Made by a program: the position numbers and the translations under genes. A stretch of 23,029 bases of DNA from Prevotella sp. UBA4268 (GTDB lineage: Bacteria > Bacteroidota > Bacteroidia > Bacteroidales > Bacteroidaceae). Where the stretch lies: assembly GCA_002395135.1 (NCBI GenBank), contig DGWC01000100.1, forward strand, positions 7,247-30,275. Direction: 5' to 3'. The notes below the pieces were generated by a model. That model saw only the letters and a program-made list of their open reading frames with translations. It had not been told where the DNA came from and ran no database searches. Below, one piece after another: positions 6,179 to 14,436 of the stretch (its first letter is position 1; each line of letters starts with the position of its first letter).

Positions 6179-8743
6179 ATGATTGAAGAAGCAAACAACA
6201 TTCAAACCGAGATTATCGAAGAAGAAACCTCGTCATTTAATTTTGGATCCATTTACAAAGCGCTAATCCTGAACTGGTATTGGTTCTTGCTGTCGCTCAT
6301 CATCTGTATGGGAGCGGCATTCTTATACTTGCGCTACACCACCCCCAACTACAATGCATACGCCAAGATGCTGATCAAAGACGATGATGGCGGACGCAGA
6401 AGAAGCACGGGACTTCAGAGTATGGAAAACCTGGGACTAATGACACAAAGCCTTGGCATCCAGAATGAAATGCAGGTTCTTTCATCAAGTATTCTGGCAG
6501 CAGATGCCGTGCGCGACCTGAAACTTTATGTCAACTACTATCTGGAAGGCCGCGTAACTGGCAACATACTTTATAAGGACCAGCCGATTACCGTGGATAT
6601 TGATCCCGAACACCTGGAGAGACTCAACTCCCCCGTCAATCTTTCAATCACCAGGGTGGGCAACAAATATGAGGTAACAGGCGTATACAATGTGCCGTTA
6701 GACGAGTACAACATGCGTGGTCCGTACGGAATCAAGCGCACCATCACGCAGTTTCCTACAATGATTCGCACCAATGCTGGATATATCACGTTTAATGCCA
6801 CAGGAAAGAACCTGTTGCCCGAAGGCAGAACTATGCGTGTCAGCATCTGTTCTCCGCGCATGATGGCTGGCAAATATGCCGGATCACTTTCTGTTTCTCA
6901 GAAAACGGAAGAGTCTTCCGTGCTCACTCTTTCTCTTGTTGATCAGGTTCCACGTCGTGCTATGGATTACCTGAACCAATTGGTTGTATGCTATAACCGA
7001 CAGGCTAATGCCGACAAGAATGAAGTTGCCGTGCGTACAGAAGAGTTTATCAATGAGCGTCTGACCAAGATCAATGGAGAATTAGGTAGCACAGATGGTG
7101 CTTTGGAGAGTTACAAGCGCCGCAATCGTTTGGTGGAACTGAAGACCGATGCTCGCGAATCATCCGCCAACGCATCTGCCTACGAGCAAAAACTCAATGA
7201 TATCAACACTCAAATCGCATTGATTGACGACGTATCAAGTGCCGTCAACACATCTAATCGCTCTCAGTTGCTCCCAACAGTGGGCTTGCAGGATGCTTCT
7301 GCCAATCAGTTGATCAACGAGTACAACAAAATCGCGATGGATCGTAACAGGTTATTACGTACTGCGGCAGAGAACAGCCCAATCGTTGAACCACTGACTG
7401 AGCAACTTGATGAAATAAACAGCAGCATAAAACAATCGCTGGCGCAGGCACGTCGCAACGCCATCATTCAGCGCAATGCCATTGCCACTCAGCACGGGCA
7501 ATACACAGGAGAAATCAGTCGCACGCCAGAACAAGAGCGTATTCTGACACAGATCGGTCGTCAGCAAGAAGTGAAGAGCGGTCTTTACCTGATGCTTCTC
7601 CAGAAACGTGAGGAGAACTCTATTTCACTGGCAGCGACTGCCGACAAGGGAAAGTTAATTGAATTGCCAAAGTTCGGAGGTAAGGTCAGCCCTAACAACC
7701 GGATGATTTATATTATAGCCCTGGCAATAGCACTGTTGCTTCCAAGTCTTATCATCTTCCTCATCAGTTTCTTCAGGTATCGCATTGAAGGTCATGAAGA
7801 TGTTGCCAAACTTACACCGCTGCCCATTCTGGCTGATGTGGCCGTTGCCAGCGATTCCGCAAAGTCAAAGGCAGACATTGTGGTTCATGAGAACAAGAAC
7901 AACCAAATGGAAGAGATTTTCCGCTCTATGCGTACCAATCTGCAATTCATGCTTTCAGAAGGACAGAAGGTTATCATGTTTACATCGAGTACCTCTGGTG
8001 AAGGAAAAACCTTCAATGCGGCAAACATTGCAGTCAGTTTTGCATTGCTGGGAAAGAGAGTCATTCTGGTGGGACTGGATATCCGCAAGCCACGTTTGGC
8101 AGAACTGCTGGAAATCAAAGACCATCATCACGGTATCACCCCACTGCTCACTCACAGTAATCCCACGGTAGATGACGTGAAAGCACAGATATTGTCTTCT
8201 GGCATTAACGAGAACCTCGACACACTGATGGCAGGTCCGATTCCCCCCAACCCTGCTGAGTTGATTGCCCGTCCTTCATTAGACATCGTAATGAATATTC
8301 TTCGCGACCTCTACGACTATGTTATCGTCGACACCGCTCCTGTTGGATTGGTAACCGATACGCTTCAGATATCACGTGTTTGTGATGTCACCGTATTCGT
8401 GTGTCGTGCTGACTATACGCCAAAGAGCAGTTTCCAACTGGTTAACAGTCTGGCTGCAGAGAAGAAACTTCCCAACATGGCTGTCGTTATCAATGGCATT
8501 GATATGTCTAAGAAGAAATACGGCTATTACTATGGATATGGAAGGTATGGAAAATACGGACGATACGGATACGGCAAGTATGGTTATGGAAAATATGGGC
8601 GATACGGCTCCTATGGACGTTATGGTTACGGACAATATGGCCACGGTGGATATGGAGCCGGCCAGTACGGCAACTATGGCCAATATGGTAACTATGCCAA
8701 CAGCCGTTATGGAGAAAAGAACGACGACAGTGTAAAAAGATGA
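6179..8743 (+). CDS. Wzc-type polysaccharide co-polymerase and tyrosine autokinase
   Basis: Inner-membrane BY-kinase that controls chain length and export of capsule or exopolysaccharide. The 854-aa layout is: transmembrane helix 1 (about 28-52), a periplasmic Wzz/GNVR domain (about 55-505) with a coiled-coil part and the conserved segment SRTPEQERILTQIGRQQEVK, transmembrane helix 2 (about 509-532), then a cytoplasmic kinase. The kinase shows FRSMRTNLQF (581-590), Walker A TSSTSGEGKT (602-611), Walker A' around D634 (VGLDIRKPRL), PNPAEL (690-695) and Walker B with D718 (YVIVDTAP). The C-terminal tail is extreme: 23 Tyr in residues 781-844, mostly as YG or xYG repeats, where Wzc-type kinases usually carry a handful of Tyr. 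It is followed after 3 bases by the HAD gene. The export partner Wza is not in the window. Confidence 0.95.
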   Translation: MIEEANNIQTEIIEEETSSFNFGSIYKALILNWYWFLLSLIICMGAAFLYLRYTTPNYNAYAKMLIKDDDGGRRRSTGLQSMENLGLMTQSLGIQNEMQVLSSSILAADAVRDLKLYVNYYLEGRVTGNILYKDQPITVDIDPEHLERLNSPVNLSITRVGNKYEVTGVYNVPLDEYNMRGPYGIKRTITQFPTMIRTNAGYITFNATGKNLLPEGRTMRVSICSPRMMAGKYAGSLSVSQKTEESSVLTLSLVDQVPRRAMDYLNQLVVCYNRQANADKNEVAVRTEEFINERLTKINGELGSTDGALESYKRRNRLVELKTDARESSANASAYEQKLNDINTQIALIDDVSSAVNTSNRSQLLPTVGLQDASANQLINEYNKIAMDRNRLLRTAAENSPIVEPLTEQLDEINSSIKQSLAQARRNAIIQRNAIATQHGQYTGEISRTPEQERILTQIGRQQEVKSGLYLMLLQKREENSISLAATADKGKLIELPKFGGKVSPNNRMIYIIALAIALLLPSLIIFLISFFRYRIEGHEDVAKLTPLPILADVAVASDSAKSKADIVVHENKNNQMEEIFRSMRTNLQFMLSEGQKVIMFTSSTSGEGKTFNAANIAVSFALLGKRVILVGLDIRKPRLAELLEIKDHHHGITPLLTHSNPTVDDVKAQILSSGINENLDTLMAGPIPPNPAELIARPSLDIVMNILRDLYDYVIVDTAPVGLVTDTLQISRVCDVTVFVCRADYTPKSSFQLVNSLAAEKKLPNMAVVINGIDMSKKKYGYYYGYGRYGKYGRYGYGKYGYGKYGRYGSYGRYGYGQYGHGGYGAGQYGNYGQYGNYANSRYGEKNDDSVKR
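8519..8710 (+). repeat. Tyr/Gly-rich repeat coding for the kinase tail
   Basis: In-frame degenerate repeat of TAT/TAC and GGN codons with interspersed Arg, Lys, Gln or Asn, encoding residues 781-844 with 23 tyrosines. Both TAT and TAC and all kinds of Gly codons are mixed, so the repeat is conserved at protein level rather than being a recent DNA slippage product. Confidence 0.9.
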
Positions 8744-8746
8744 TGA

Positions 8747-9169
8747 ATGACGATTGCAGTAGACTTTGATGGTACCATAGTAGAACATGCGTACCCTAAA
8801 ATAGGGCGTGAGATACCATTTGCGGTAGAAACGCTGCACATGCTCCTGAAGGATCATCACAAACTGATTCTCTGGTCAGTAAGAGAAGGAGAATTGTTGG
8901 ATGATGCTGTCAATTGGTGTCGCGATCACGGCATAGAGTTTTATGCCGTGAATCGCGATTATCCAGAAGAGGAGCAGGAAAAGAACAACCATTTCTCAAG
9001 AAAGTTGAAAGTTGACCTGTTTATTGATGACCGCAATGTGGGCGGATTACCTGACTGGGGAGTCATCTACGACATGATAAAACATGGCAGGACATGGCAG
9101 GACATCATGCACGACAGGCAAGGAACCAACAATCAACCTCCAAAAAAGAAGCACTGGTGGTCACGCTGA
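8747..9169 (+). CDS. Small HAD-superfamily hydrolase
   Basis: A 140-aa cytoplasmic HAD-fold protein. Motif I is D6-F-D8-G-T, motif II is S44 in LILWSVREG, a basic residue is offered by K86 or K88, and motif III is D94-D95 in LFIDDRN. There is no large cap domain, as in the short BT0820-like HAD proteins of Bacteroides, which this resembles from memory. The substrate is unknown; small phosphate esters or sugar phosphates are possible. The gene begins 3 bases after the wzc stop, so it is probably translationally coupled to the kinase. The last codons (PPKKKHWWSR) overlap the terminator hairpin. Confidence 0.85.
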   Translation: MTIAVDFDGTIVEHAYPKIGREIPFAVETLHMLLKDHHKLILWSVREGELLDDAVNWCRDHGIEFYAVNRDYPEEEQEKNNHFSRKLKVDLFIDDRNVGGLPDWGVIYDMIKHGRTWQDIMHDRQGTNNQPPKKKHWWSR

Positions 9170-9188
9170 CCCCAGTGCTTCTTTTTTT
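9142..9188. terminator. Bidirectional terminator between converging polysaccharide units
   Basis: A 12-bp inverted repeat (9146-9157 with 9172-9183) is flanked by an A run on the left and a T run on the right, so it can end transcription from both sides: the rfbA-wzc-HAD unit on plus and the sugar transferase gene on minus. The left arm lies inside the last codons of the HAD gene. Confidence 0.9.
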
Positions 9189-9272
9189 ATCTCAACATTT
9201 GCTTATTACAGCAACACGCTATAAGGAATTGTGATGAGGAACACCATCACGCGTGCAACCAAGAAGAAACCA

Positions 9273-10652
9273 TTAATATGCGTTATCATCACCTTTGACA
9301 ACATCACGTATGGTTTTCAGGATAATGGACACATCCAGCCACATACTCCAGTGTTCGATATACCAAATGTCCATCTCTACCCTTCGGGCCATATCATCAA
9401 CGGTCTTCGTTTCGCCCCTCAATCCATGGGTTTGCGCCCATCCGGTAATACCAGGTTTCACGTAATGCCGAACCATGTAATCCCCTATTCTGGCACTGTA
9501 GTATTCCGTATGTGCCAACATATGAGGGCGAGGGCCTACAACACTCATCTCCCCTTTCAGCACATTGATAAACTGTGGGAGTTCATCGATATTCGCATGT
9601 CTGAGTATTTTCCCCCATTGCGGAACACGCGGATCGCCTTTCGTTGCCTGCAGGTTGTCTGCATCGGCATTCATTTTCATGGAGCGGAATTTATATACCC
9701 AGAAATCTTTTCCGTCATATCCAGTCCGTTTCTGCTTAAAGAACACCGGACCAGGCATTGTTATTTTCGTCACAAGAGCCACAATCAGATAGACAAACGG
9801 GAAAACCAGGCAGAGGAAAGGAATCGTAATAACCAGATCGAAGACTCGTTTCTTAATGCGATTCATCACATTCATCAATGGTTCATTATACTGAGCCAGC
9901 ACATAAGCATTGCCAAATTCCATGGGTACGGTATGCCTCTCCTTGCTTGAATAACTCTCTGGAACATAGTAAACCCTCACCACCTGCTGTTCGCATTCTG
10001 TTAGCAACAGGTTAAGCCAGTTGTCATCGTATTTCTCCACCATGGACAGGAACAATTCATCAGTCTGCCGATTCTGAATAAAAGGCAACAGGTTTTCCAA
10101 AGGCATCACGCCGTCCTTTACAGTATTTCCGAACTCTCCTACTATCTCATAACCATTCCATCCGTCTTTCATCTCTGCTTTTACAGAATCCATCATCACG
10201 CCATGACCCACTAGTACGGCACGCGAAATGTCATGCCCGGATTTTCTGATATAATGCAATATCTTTCGCAGGAACATTCTTTCTATGGTAAGACACACAA
10301 AGGCGATGGCAAACACAGTCATAGAGCGGAAGAAACCTGGCACGAAAGCATGTGTCATACCTAATAGTGCGTCATACACTAATATATATAATAAGGTGGT
10401 CTTGAAAGCATTCTTCATCACCGTGGCAGGATTTACCATTCGATGGTGTAAGGTTATGGGCTCATAAACACGTGCTATCAGATAAGCCACATTGGCTAAT
10501 AACAAATCGTCAATAACGCTGAATTCCGTTAAGGGCTGCATTGGCCACCAGCCAAAGAAAGCAGATATAACCAGTGAAATGTCCAGTACCACCCAGTCAA
10601 TCAGTGATATGGATAAAAGAATCCATGATGATTTATTCGAAACCGACCTCAT
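9273..10652 (-). CDS. Undecaprenyl-phosphate sugar-1-phosphate transferase (WcaJ-like initiating enzyme)
   Basis: Transfers a sugar 1-phosphate (often glucose 1-phosphate) from a nucleotide sugar to undecaprenyl phosphate, the first membrane step of exopolysaccharide assembly. The 459-aa protein has about four N-terminal transmembrane helices (within 10-125), a soluble CoA-binding-like middle domain (about 142-235), a further membrane helix (about 272-296), and a bacterial sugar transferase domain (about 300-459). Motifs are KFRSMKMNAD (321-330), NIDELPQFINVLKGEMS (354-370) with the D356-E357 pair, VVGPRPH (371-377) and PGITGWAQ. The length and N-terminal domain fit the large PHPT family. The sugar specificity cannot be read from sequence. 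It has its own promoter (10705-10736) and lies downstream of the main operon terminator. Confidence 0.93.
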   Translation of the reverse strand: MRSVSNKSSWILLSISLIDWVVLDISLVISAFFGWWPMQPLTEFSVIDDLLLANVAYLIARVYEPITLHHRMVNPATVMKNAFKTTLLYILVYDALLGMTHAFVPGFFRSMTVFAIAFVCLTIERMFLRKILHYIRKSGHDISRAVLVGHGVMMDSVKAEMKDGWNGYEIVGEFGNTVKDGVMPLENLLPFIQNRQTDELFLSMVEKYDDNWLNLLLTECEQQVVRVYYVPESYSSKERHTVPMEFGNAYVLAQYNEPLMNVMNRIKKRVFDLVITIPFLCLVFPFVYLIVALVTKITMPGPVFFKQKRTGYDGKDFWVYKFRSMKMNADADNLQATKGDPRVPQWGKILRHANIDELPQFINVLKGEMSVVGPRPHMLAHTEYYSARIGDYMVRHYVKPGITGWAQTHGLRGETKTVDDMARRVEMDIWYIEHWSMWLDVSIILKTIRDVVKGDDNAY

Positions 10653-10704
10653 TCTTTTGTTAATTTTCCCTTGTCACCTAAGTTAATCATGATATTTAGC
10701 GATG

Positions 10705-10736
10705 CAAATATATAACAAAAAAAAATATCAGCCAAA
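10705..10736 (-). promoter_or_regulatory. Promoter of the initiating sugar transferase gene
   Basis: On the minus strand TTTG (10733-10736), 20 bases, TATATTTG (10705-10712). The -33 box overlaps the arm of the upstream terminator hairpin (10722-10753). Transcription would start near 10698, giving a leader of about 45 bases. Confidence 0.75.
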
Positions 10737-10753
10737 TTTTCGGCTGATATTTT
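10722..10753 (-). terminator. Terminator of the seven-gene polysaccharide operon
   Basis: A perfect 12-bp inverted repeat (10722-10733 with 10742-10753) lies just past the stop of the nucleotidyltransferase gene, and on the minus strand it is followed by a run of T. It also covers the -33 region of the next promoter. Confidence 0.85.
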
Positions 10754-10763
10754 CAATATTGTC

Positions 10764-11894
10764 TCATGATTTTGGCCTATGATTCATCCTCCATAGCCAG
10801 TGCCATACCCTGAAGACAGGTTCCCACATACATTCCGAAGGATACATTCTCATCAACCGCAAATCTCGCTTTACGCGCTGTATGTTCCTTCCTAAACCAG
10901 AATCTCTCATCTTATCGCTGACACGAGAATCATATTTCCCGAAATTGCCCGACTGCATGATTTCTTCCAAGAGGAATCTTCCCTGCTTTTCGTTGGCAGC
11001 CACAATCATCCATTCTTCTGGCATGGCAAGAACTTCATGCAACACCCACATCACTGCTGTTGCAAATTTATATATACCTAAGTGTCTGAACAGCCTCGTC
11101 GTATCTTCCTTACGCCCTGCCTCGAAACTCTTTTTCAACAAATAGTAATAGTCTATCACCTGCCGAAGGCCCAGACCTTCGTTGAAGAAATGGTTTGACA
11201 AGTGAACCATCTGGTAGGTTATATTAAAATCCAGAGTCGGAACAATGATAAACCGCCCTTCTTCTGAAATAGGTTCTGCATGAGAGAACTGGAATGGAGT
11301 CTGTTCTTTGAAATACTGTTGAAGCCTTTTATTATGAATCAGATTGTTCATAAAGGCCGGCCTATAGTGAATCTCCACGGGTGTTCCATTCATATTTGAT
11401 CCATCCACATGGTGGTAACAATAATGAGTGTTCCCGAGATATTTACGTGAGAAAGCCAATATAGCATCATCATCAATCCTCAACTCACCATCATCTCCAC
11501 AGACCACCATCCATAAATCAATGTCTCCAGGGGTTCGCTGCATCATTTCTGGATACATCAAAGCATTACCCTGTCCTTTTAAAATGCACGCCTTATACCC
11601 CAACTTGTCAATTCTTCTGCAAGCACTTGCCGCACGATAATTGATTATATGATTCAACCTTTTCAGTTCGTTTATATCTGCGTACCATCTGAAAAGCAAC
11701 TCTTTGGGAGGGCGCAACTCATCAGGAAGCCTGCTTATCCCCACAAAACAGACCCCTATGACAGTCTGCTGAATGCAAATGCCGTGTATGCCCCACCAAT
11801 CTTCATCCGTAATCGTAAGTTTTTCAAACTCATCACTTGCTCCGACAGAGAACCTCAATAGTTCGAAAAACTTCTCGTATATATCTTTTTTCAT
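10764..11894 (-). CDS. Nucleotidyltransferase-fold family protein (NTP_transf_5-like)
   Basis: A 376-aa cytoplasmic protein resembling the uncharacterised nucleotidyltransferase family often found in polysaccharide loci. The signature lies at residues 105-130: LKGQGNALMYP, then QRTPGDIDLWM, giving the acidic pair D124 and D126. A likely third acid is E174 in TPVEIHYRP. A later GLGLRQVIDYYYLL segment (241-254) is also typical of the family. The reaction and substrate are not known. It is the last gene of the minus operon, 67 bases after the WecG-like gene, and ends at a terminator. The ATG at 11894 is preferred over the TTG at 11906. The fold assignment is confident; any role in polysaccharide synthesis is by context only. 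Confidence 0.8.
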   Translation of the reverse strand: MKKDIYEKFFELLRFSVGASDEFEKLTITDEDWWGIHGICIQQTVIGVCFVGISRLPDELRPPKELLFRWYADINELKRLNHIINYRAASACRRIDKLGYKACILKGQGNALMYPEMMQRTPGDIDLWMVVCGDDGELRIDDDAILAFSRKYLGNTHYCYHHVDGSNMNGTPVEIHYRPAFMNNLIHNKRLQQYFKEQTPFQFSHAEPISEEGRFIIVPTLDFNITYQMVHLSNHFFNEGLGLRQVIDYYYLLKKSFEAGRKEDTTRLFRHLGIYKFATAVMWVLHEVLAMPEEWMIVAANEKQGRFLLEEIMQSGNFGKYDSRVSDKMRDSGLGRNIQRVKRDLRLMRMYPSECMWEPVFRVWHWLWRMNHRPKS

Positions 11895-11961
11895 AATATC
11901 AATCAATCACACCTAATCCGAAACCGCTCCTAACAGATGTCCCGATGCATTACTGACAAGA

Positions 11962-12720
11962 CTATTTTCCCATCACCTCATGGAAAAGAATGTTCCATAC
12001 AAACAAAGCATTTCCCACCAAATATCGCTTCCACATCCTTCGCGGCTCTTTCACCAGTCGGTATAACCACTCTAATGAATGTTCCTGCCACCATTTGGGG
12101 GCTCTTTTGGCAGTGCCTGCAAAGAAATCGAATACGGCGCCTATCGTTCCTACATGACAGTCTATGTCCAGTTCGTCCCAGTGAGCATACGTCCATTTCT
12201 CTTGCTTCGGGGCAGTCATACCTATCCACAGCAAATCTGGCTGTTCACGGTTTACCGCTGCCACCATTGCCTCATTATCCTCCTTAGAAAACACTTTTTT
12301 GTATGGAGGAGAATAAGTCACCACATTCAAATGTGGATACACATCCTTCGCCTTGCGCTTAATCAATGACAGCACATGCTCCGAACTGCCTAAGAACATC
12401 ACTTTGGGTAATTCTTTCTTTTCTTTATTCCCAGCCGCGGCCTGCGTATTCAGCCGTTCCATTTCAAAAGCAAACAGGTCCCAACCTGCAATCCGTTCCT
12501 TCGGTTGACTCTTGGCATGAATCCATCTGCAGACCTTCACGATACTTGCCCCATCAGGAATCAGAGCATCCCCCATCATTAAAGCCTCTGCAAACTGCTC
12601 ATCTTTCAAGGCCATGTTATACGAATGGGCATTGATGGTGTTGATCAGCAACTTGCCTTGGGGCAAACTGCTTAAATCTGCCTTACATGACAACACATCG
12701 ACATCACGGAGTTTTAACAT
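11962..12720 (-). CDS. WecG/TagA/CpsF family glycosyltransferase
   Basis: A 252-aa GT26 enzyme. This family adds an N-acetylmannosamine-type or related sugar to a polyprenyl-diphosphate-linked first sugar at the inner membrane. Motifs are INTINAHSYNMA (26-37), the catalytic-type D56 in LIPDGASIVK, ERIAGWDLF (75-83), WIGMTAPKQEKW (165-176), and the C-terminal GAVFDFFAGTAKRAPKWWQE with LEWLYRLVKEPRRMWKRYLV, thought to help membrane association. It probably adds the second sugar after the initiating transferase. Its start overlaps the end of the acyltransferase gene by 17 bases, indicating coupled translation. Donor and acceptor cannot be set from sequence. Confidence 0.93.
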   Translation of the reverse strand: MLKLRDVDVLSCKADLSSLPQGKLLINTINAHSYNMALKDEQFAEALMMGDALIPDGASIVKVCRWIHAKSQPKERIAGWDLFAFEMERLNTQAAAGNKEKKELPKVMFLGSSEHVLSLIKRKAKDVYPHLNVVTYSPPYKKVFSKEDNEAMVAAVNREQPDLLWIGMTAPKQEKWTYAHWDELDIDCHVGTIGAVFDFFAGTAKRAPKWWQEHSLEWLYRLVKEPRRMWKRYLVGNALFVWNILFHEVMGK

Positions 12721-13264
12721 ACCCTTTTTCCTTTAATAATGCCAGATGCCGTCTGAGTTCCTCATCTGAGTTGAAACGGTTTTTTATCTTTTTTGCAGGA
12801 ACACCAGCATAAATACAATATGGATCCGTATCCTTAGTCACTACGCTGCCGGCAGCAACTATACAACCGTCACTAACAGTCACCCCGCCCATAACAATCG
12901 CGCCATACCCTATCCACACATCATTCCCTATTACGGTCATTTCTTCTACGCCTTTCCATGAATAGTCTTTATCGCGAATCGATTTTGCTAATCGTACTGG
13001 TGTTCCAATCTCTTGATAACAATGGTCATGCCTACCAACAATACCCACGTGGTTAGCCAATATTACCCCATTGCCAATCTTGCAATTTGTCTCTATAACA
13101 GAATACTTCCCAATGTAAAAATCATCGCCAATTTCAATGCCATCCCTTGCCCACATAAACACACCTCTCCCACAATGGAAATTCTTTCCAATTTGATATC
13201 TGTGCCAAACAACATGTTTCATCCACAGATCACGAATCCTTTTTACGGCAGATACCAGTGTCAT
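12704..13264 (-). CDS. Left-handed beta-helix (hexapeptide) acyltransferase
   Basis: A 186-aa protein of the LacA/CysE/WcaF-like O-acetyltransferase group, which usually uses acetyl-CoA to modify a sugar hydroxyl. Hexapeptide turns run from about residue 40 to 145 (IEIGDDFYIGKYSVIETN, IGNGVILANHVGI, VIGNDVWIGYGAIVMGG, VTVSDGCIVAAGSVVTKD). The loop GRHDH (77-81) probably supplies the catalytic His, and the family's C-terminal signature YAGVPAKKIKNRF follows. It probably acetylates the repeat unit made by this locus. It starts in an ATGA overlap with the GT4 gene stop and overlaps the next gene by 17 bases. Confidence 0.9.
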   Translation of the reverse strand: MTLVSAVKRIRDLWMKHVVWHRYQIGKNFHCGRGVFMWARDGIEIGDDFYIGKYSVIETNCKIGNGVILANHVGIVGRHDHCYQEIGTPVRLAKSIRDKDYSWKGVEEMTVIGNDVWIGYGAIVMGGVTVSDGCIVAAGSVVTKDTDPYCIYAGVPAKKIKNRFNSDEELRRHLALLKEKGYVKTP

Positions 13265-14436
13265 TTTGAATCTAATACTTCAAGTAAATCTTTCTTTAGA
13301 TATCTGATTGCATATTTTTCAAATCTCTTGTCATATTCAACGACATTGTTCCTATTCAACTTCAATGCCTCAGACATCTTTTCTGCGAAGGTCACTTCAT
13401 CTCTATTCTCAACAACAAAGCCATTTACACCATTTTTAACCATTTCTTTAGCACTGCTGAAATTAGTGACTACGCAAGGTACTCCACATGCACATGCCTC
13501 TACCAATGTTGTTGACCATCCCTCCACTAAAGATCCCATGATAAATAAATCTGCTGCATTCAGGTATAAGGCAATCTCAGAGGGATCTTTCTTTCCTACC
13601 AAGATAACAGAATGCTCAAGATGACACGATTCTATGTAGTTCTTGATTTTGTCTTCATCCTCTCCGTCACCAATGAAATAAAGTTTGGAATCTTCATTTG
13701 TACCATGATATATCTGAAATGCATCTACCATTAGTTTCCAACCTTTAAACCATCCCAAGCGCCCTACCGTAACAAAGATATTTAAACGGTCTTCAATACC
13801 GAGTTGTTTCCTACATTTGTCCTGATCTTGATGTTTGTAATACAAGTCATTGAAACGTGTTGGGAAAGGTGTCACATCACTTGTCTTAATTCTTCCTTTG
13901 CTCCTTTCTGAAAAACTCTTTCTTGCATCAAGGTCTGCCGCAGCAAGCAGCCATCTCACTTTCTCTGCCTTCGGCATTAAGAAAAAGCGGTCATACACTC
14001 CAGCCAATCTTCTTGCCCAAGGATATCTCGATATAGAAAGCGGATTCTCAATCCCAGGCAAGATAAAACAAGTCCTGCTAAGATAATTCTTGGGAATAAA
14101 ATAAGTCACCTCTGGTGCATGTGTCAGAATCACATCAAAATCCTTCCTTCTCAGTATCCTTTTAATATGCTTTTTTATATGGATGCAATTGGTTATTCGT
14201 TCAGGAATTAACGGGCGTTTTGAAGCAGGGGTTATGTGCGCCATCGTATAAAAATCAAACTGACATCCATTCATTTCGCGCTTTTCCCATTCTCCGACTT
14301 CTCCAGTCCCGTCTGTGGTAATGCCAGCCAACAACAAATCATTTCCAAAAGCAGGCAACATGTTTCTATAGAAATTCATGATGCCCCCAGTAGGATAATC
14401 AGTAAAATTGACGTTATCAATGACTAGTATTCTCAT
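13261..14436 (-). CDS. Glycosyltransferase family 4
   Basis: A GT-B retaining glycosyltransferase of 391 aa, expected to act on the lipid-linked repeat unit at the inner leaflet. The N-terminal domain starts MRILVIDNVNFTDYPTGGIM with the Gly-Gly loop. The C-terminal domain (about 215-391) shows FVTVGRLGWFKGW (221-233), YFIGDGED, and the EX7E motif E305-E313 in EGWSTTLVEA. The donor sugar is unknown. The start is placed at the second ATG of an in-frame pair (14442 and 14436), since the family normally opens with MRIL; either is possible. It overlaps the end of the wzy-like gene and ends in an ATGA overlap with the acyltransferase gene. Confidence 0.92.
   Translation of the reverse strand: MRILVIDNVNFTDYPTGGIMNFYRNMLPAFGNDLLLAGITTDGTGEVGEWEKREMNGCQFDFYTMAHITPASKRPLIPERITNCIHIKKHIKRILRRKDFDVILTHAPEVTYFIPKNYLSRTCFILPGIENPLSISRYPWARRLAGVYDRFFLMPKAEKVRWLLAAADLDARKSFSERSKGRIKTSDVTPFPTRFNDLYYKHQDQDKCRKQLGIEDRLNIFVTVGRLGWFKGWKLMVDAFQIYHGTNEDSKLYFIGDGEDEDKIKNYIESCHLEHSVILVGKKDPSEIALYLNAADLFIMGSLVEGWSTTLVEACACGVPCVVTNFSSAKEMVKNGVNGFVVENRDEVTFAEKMSEALKLNRNNVVEYDKRFEKYAIRYLKKDLLEVLDSK

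Noticed and set aside
9231..9950. 239-aa plus-strand frame
   Set aside because: It lies antisense to the 3' half of the sugar transferase gene, has no promoter or recognisable motif, and is a shadow.
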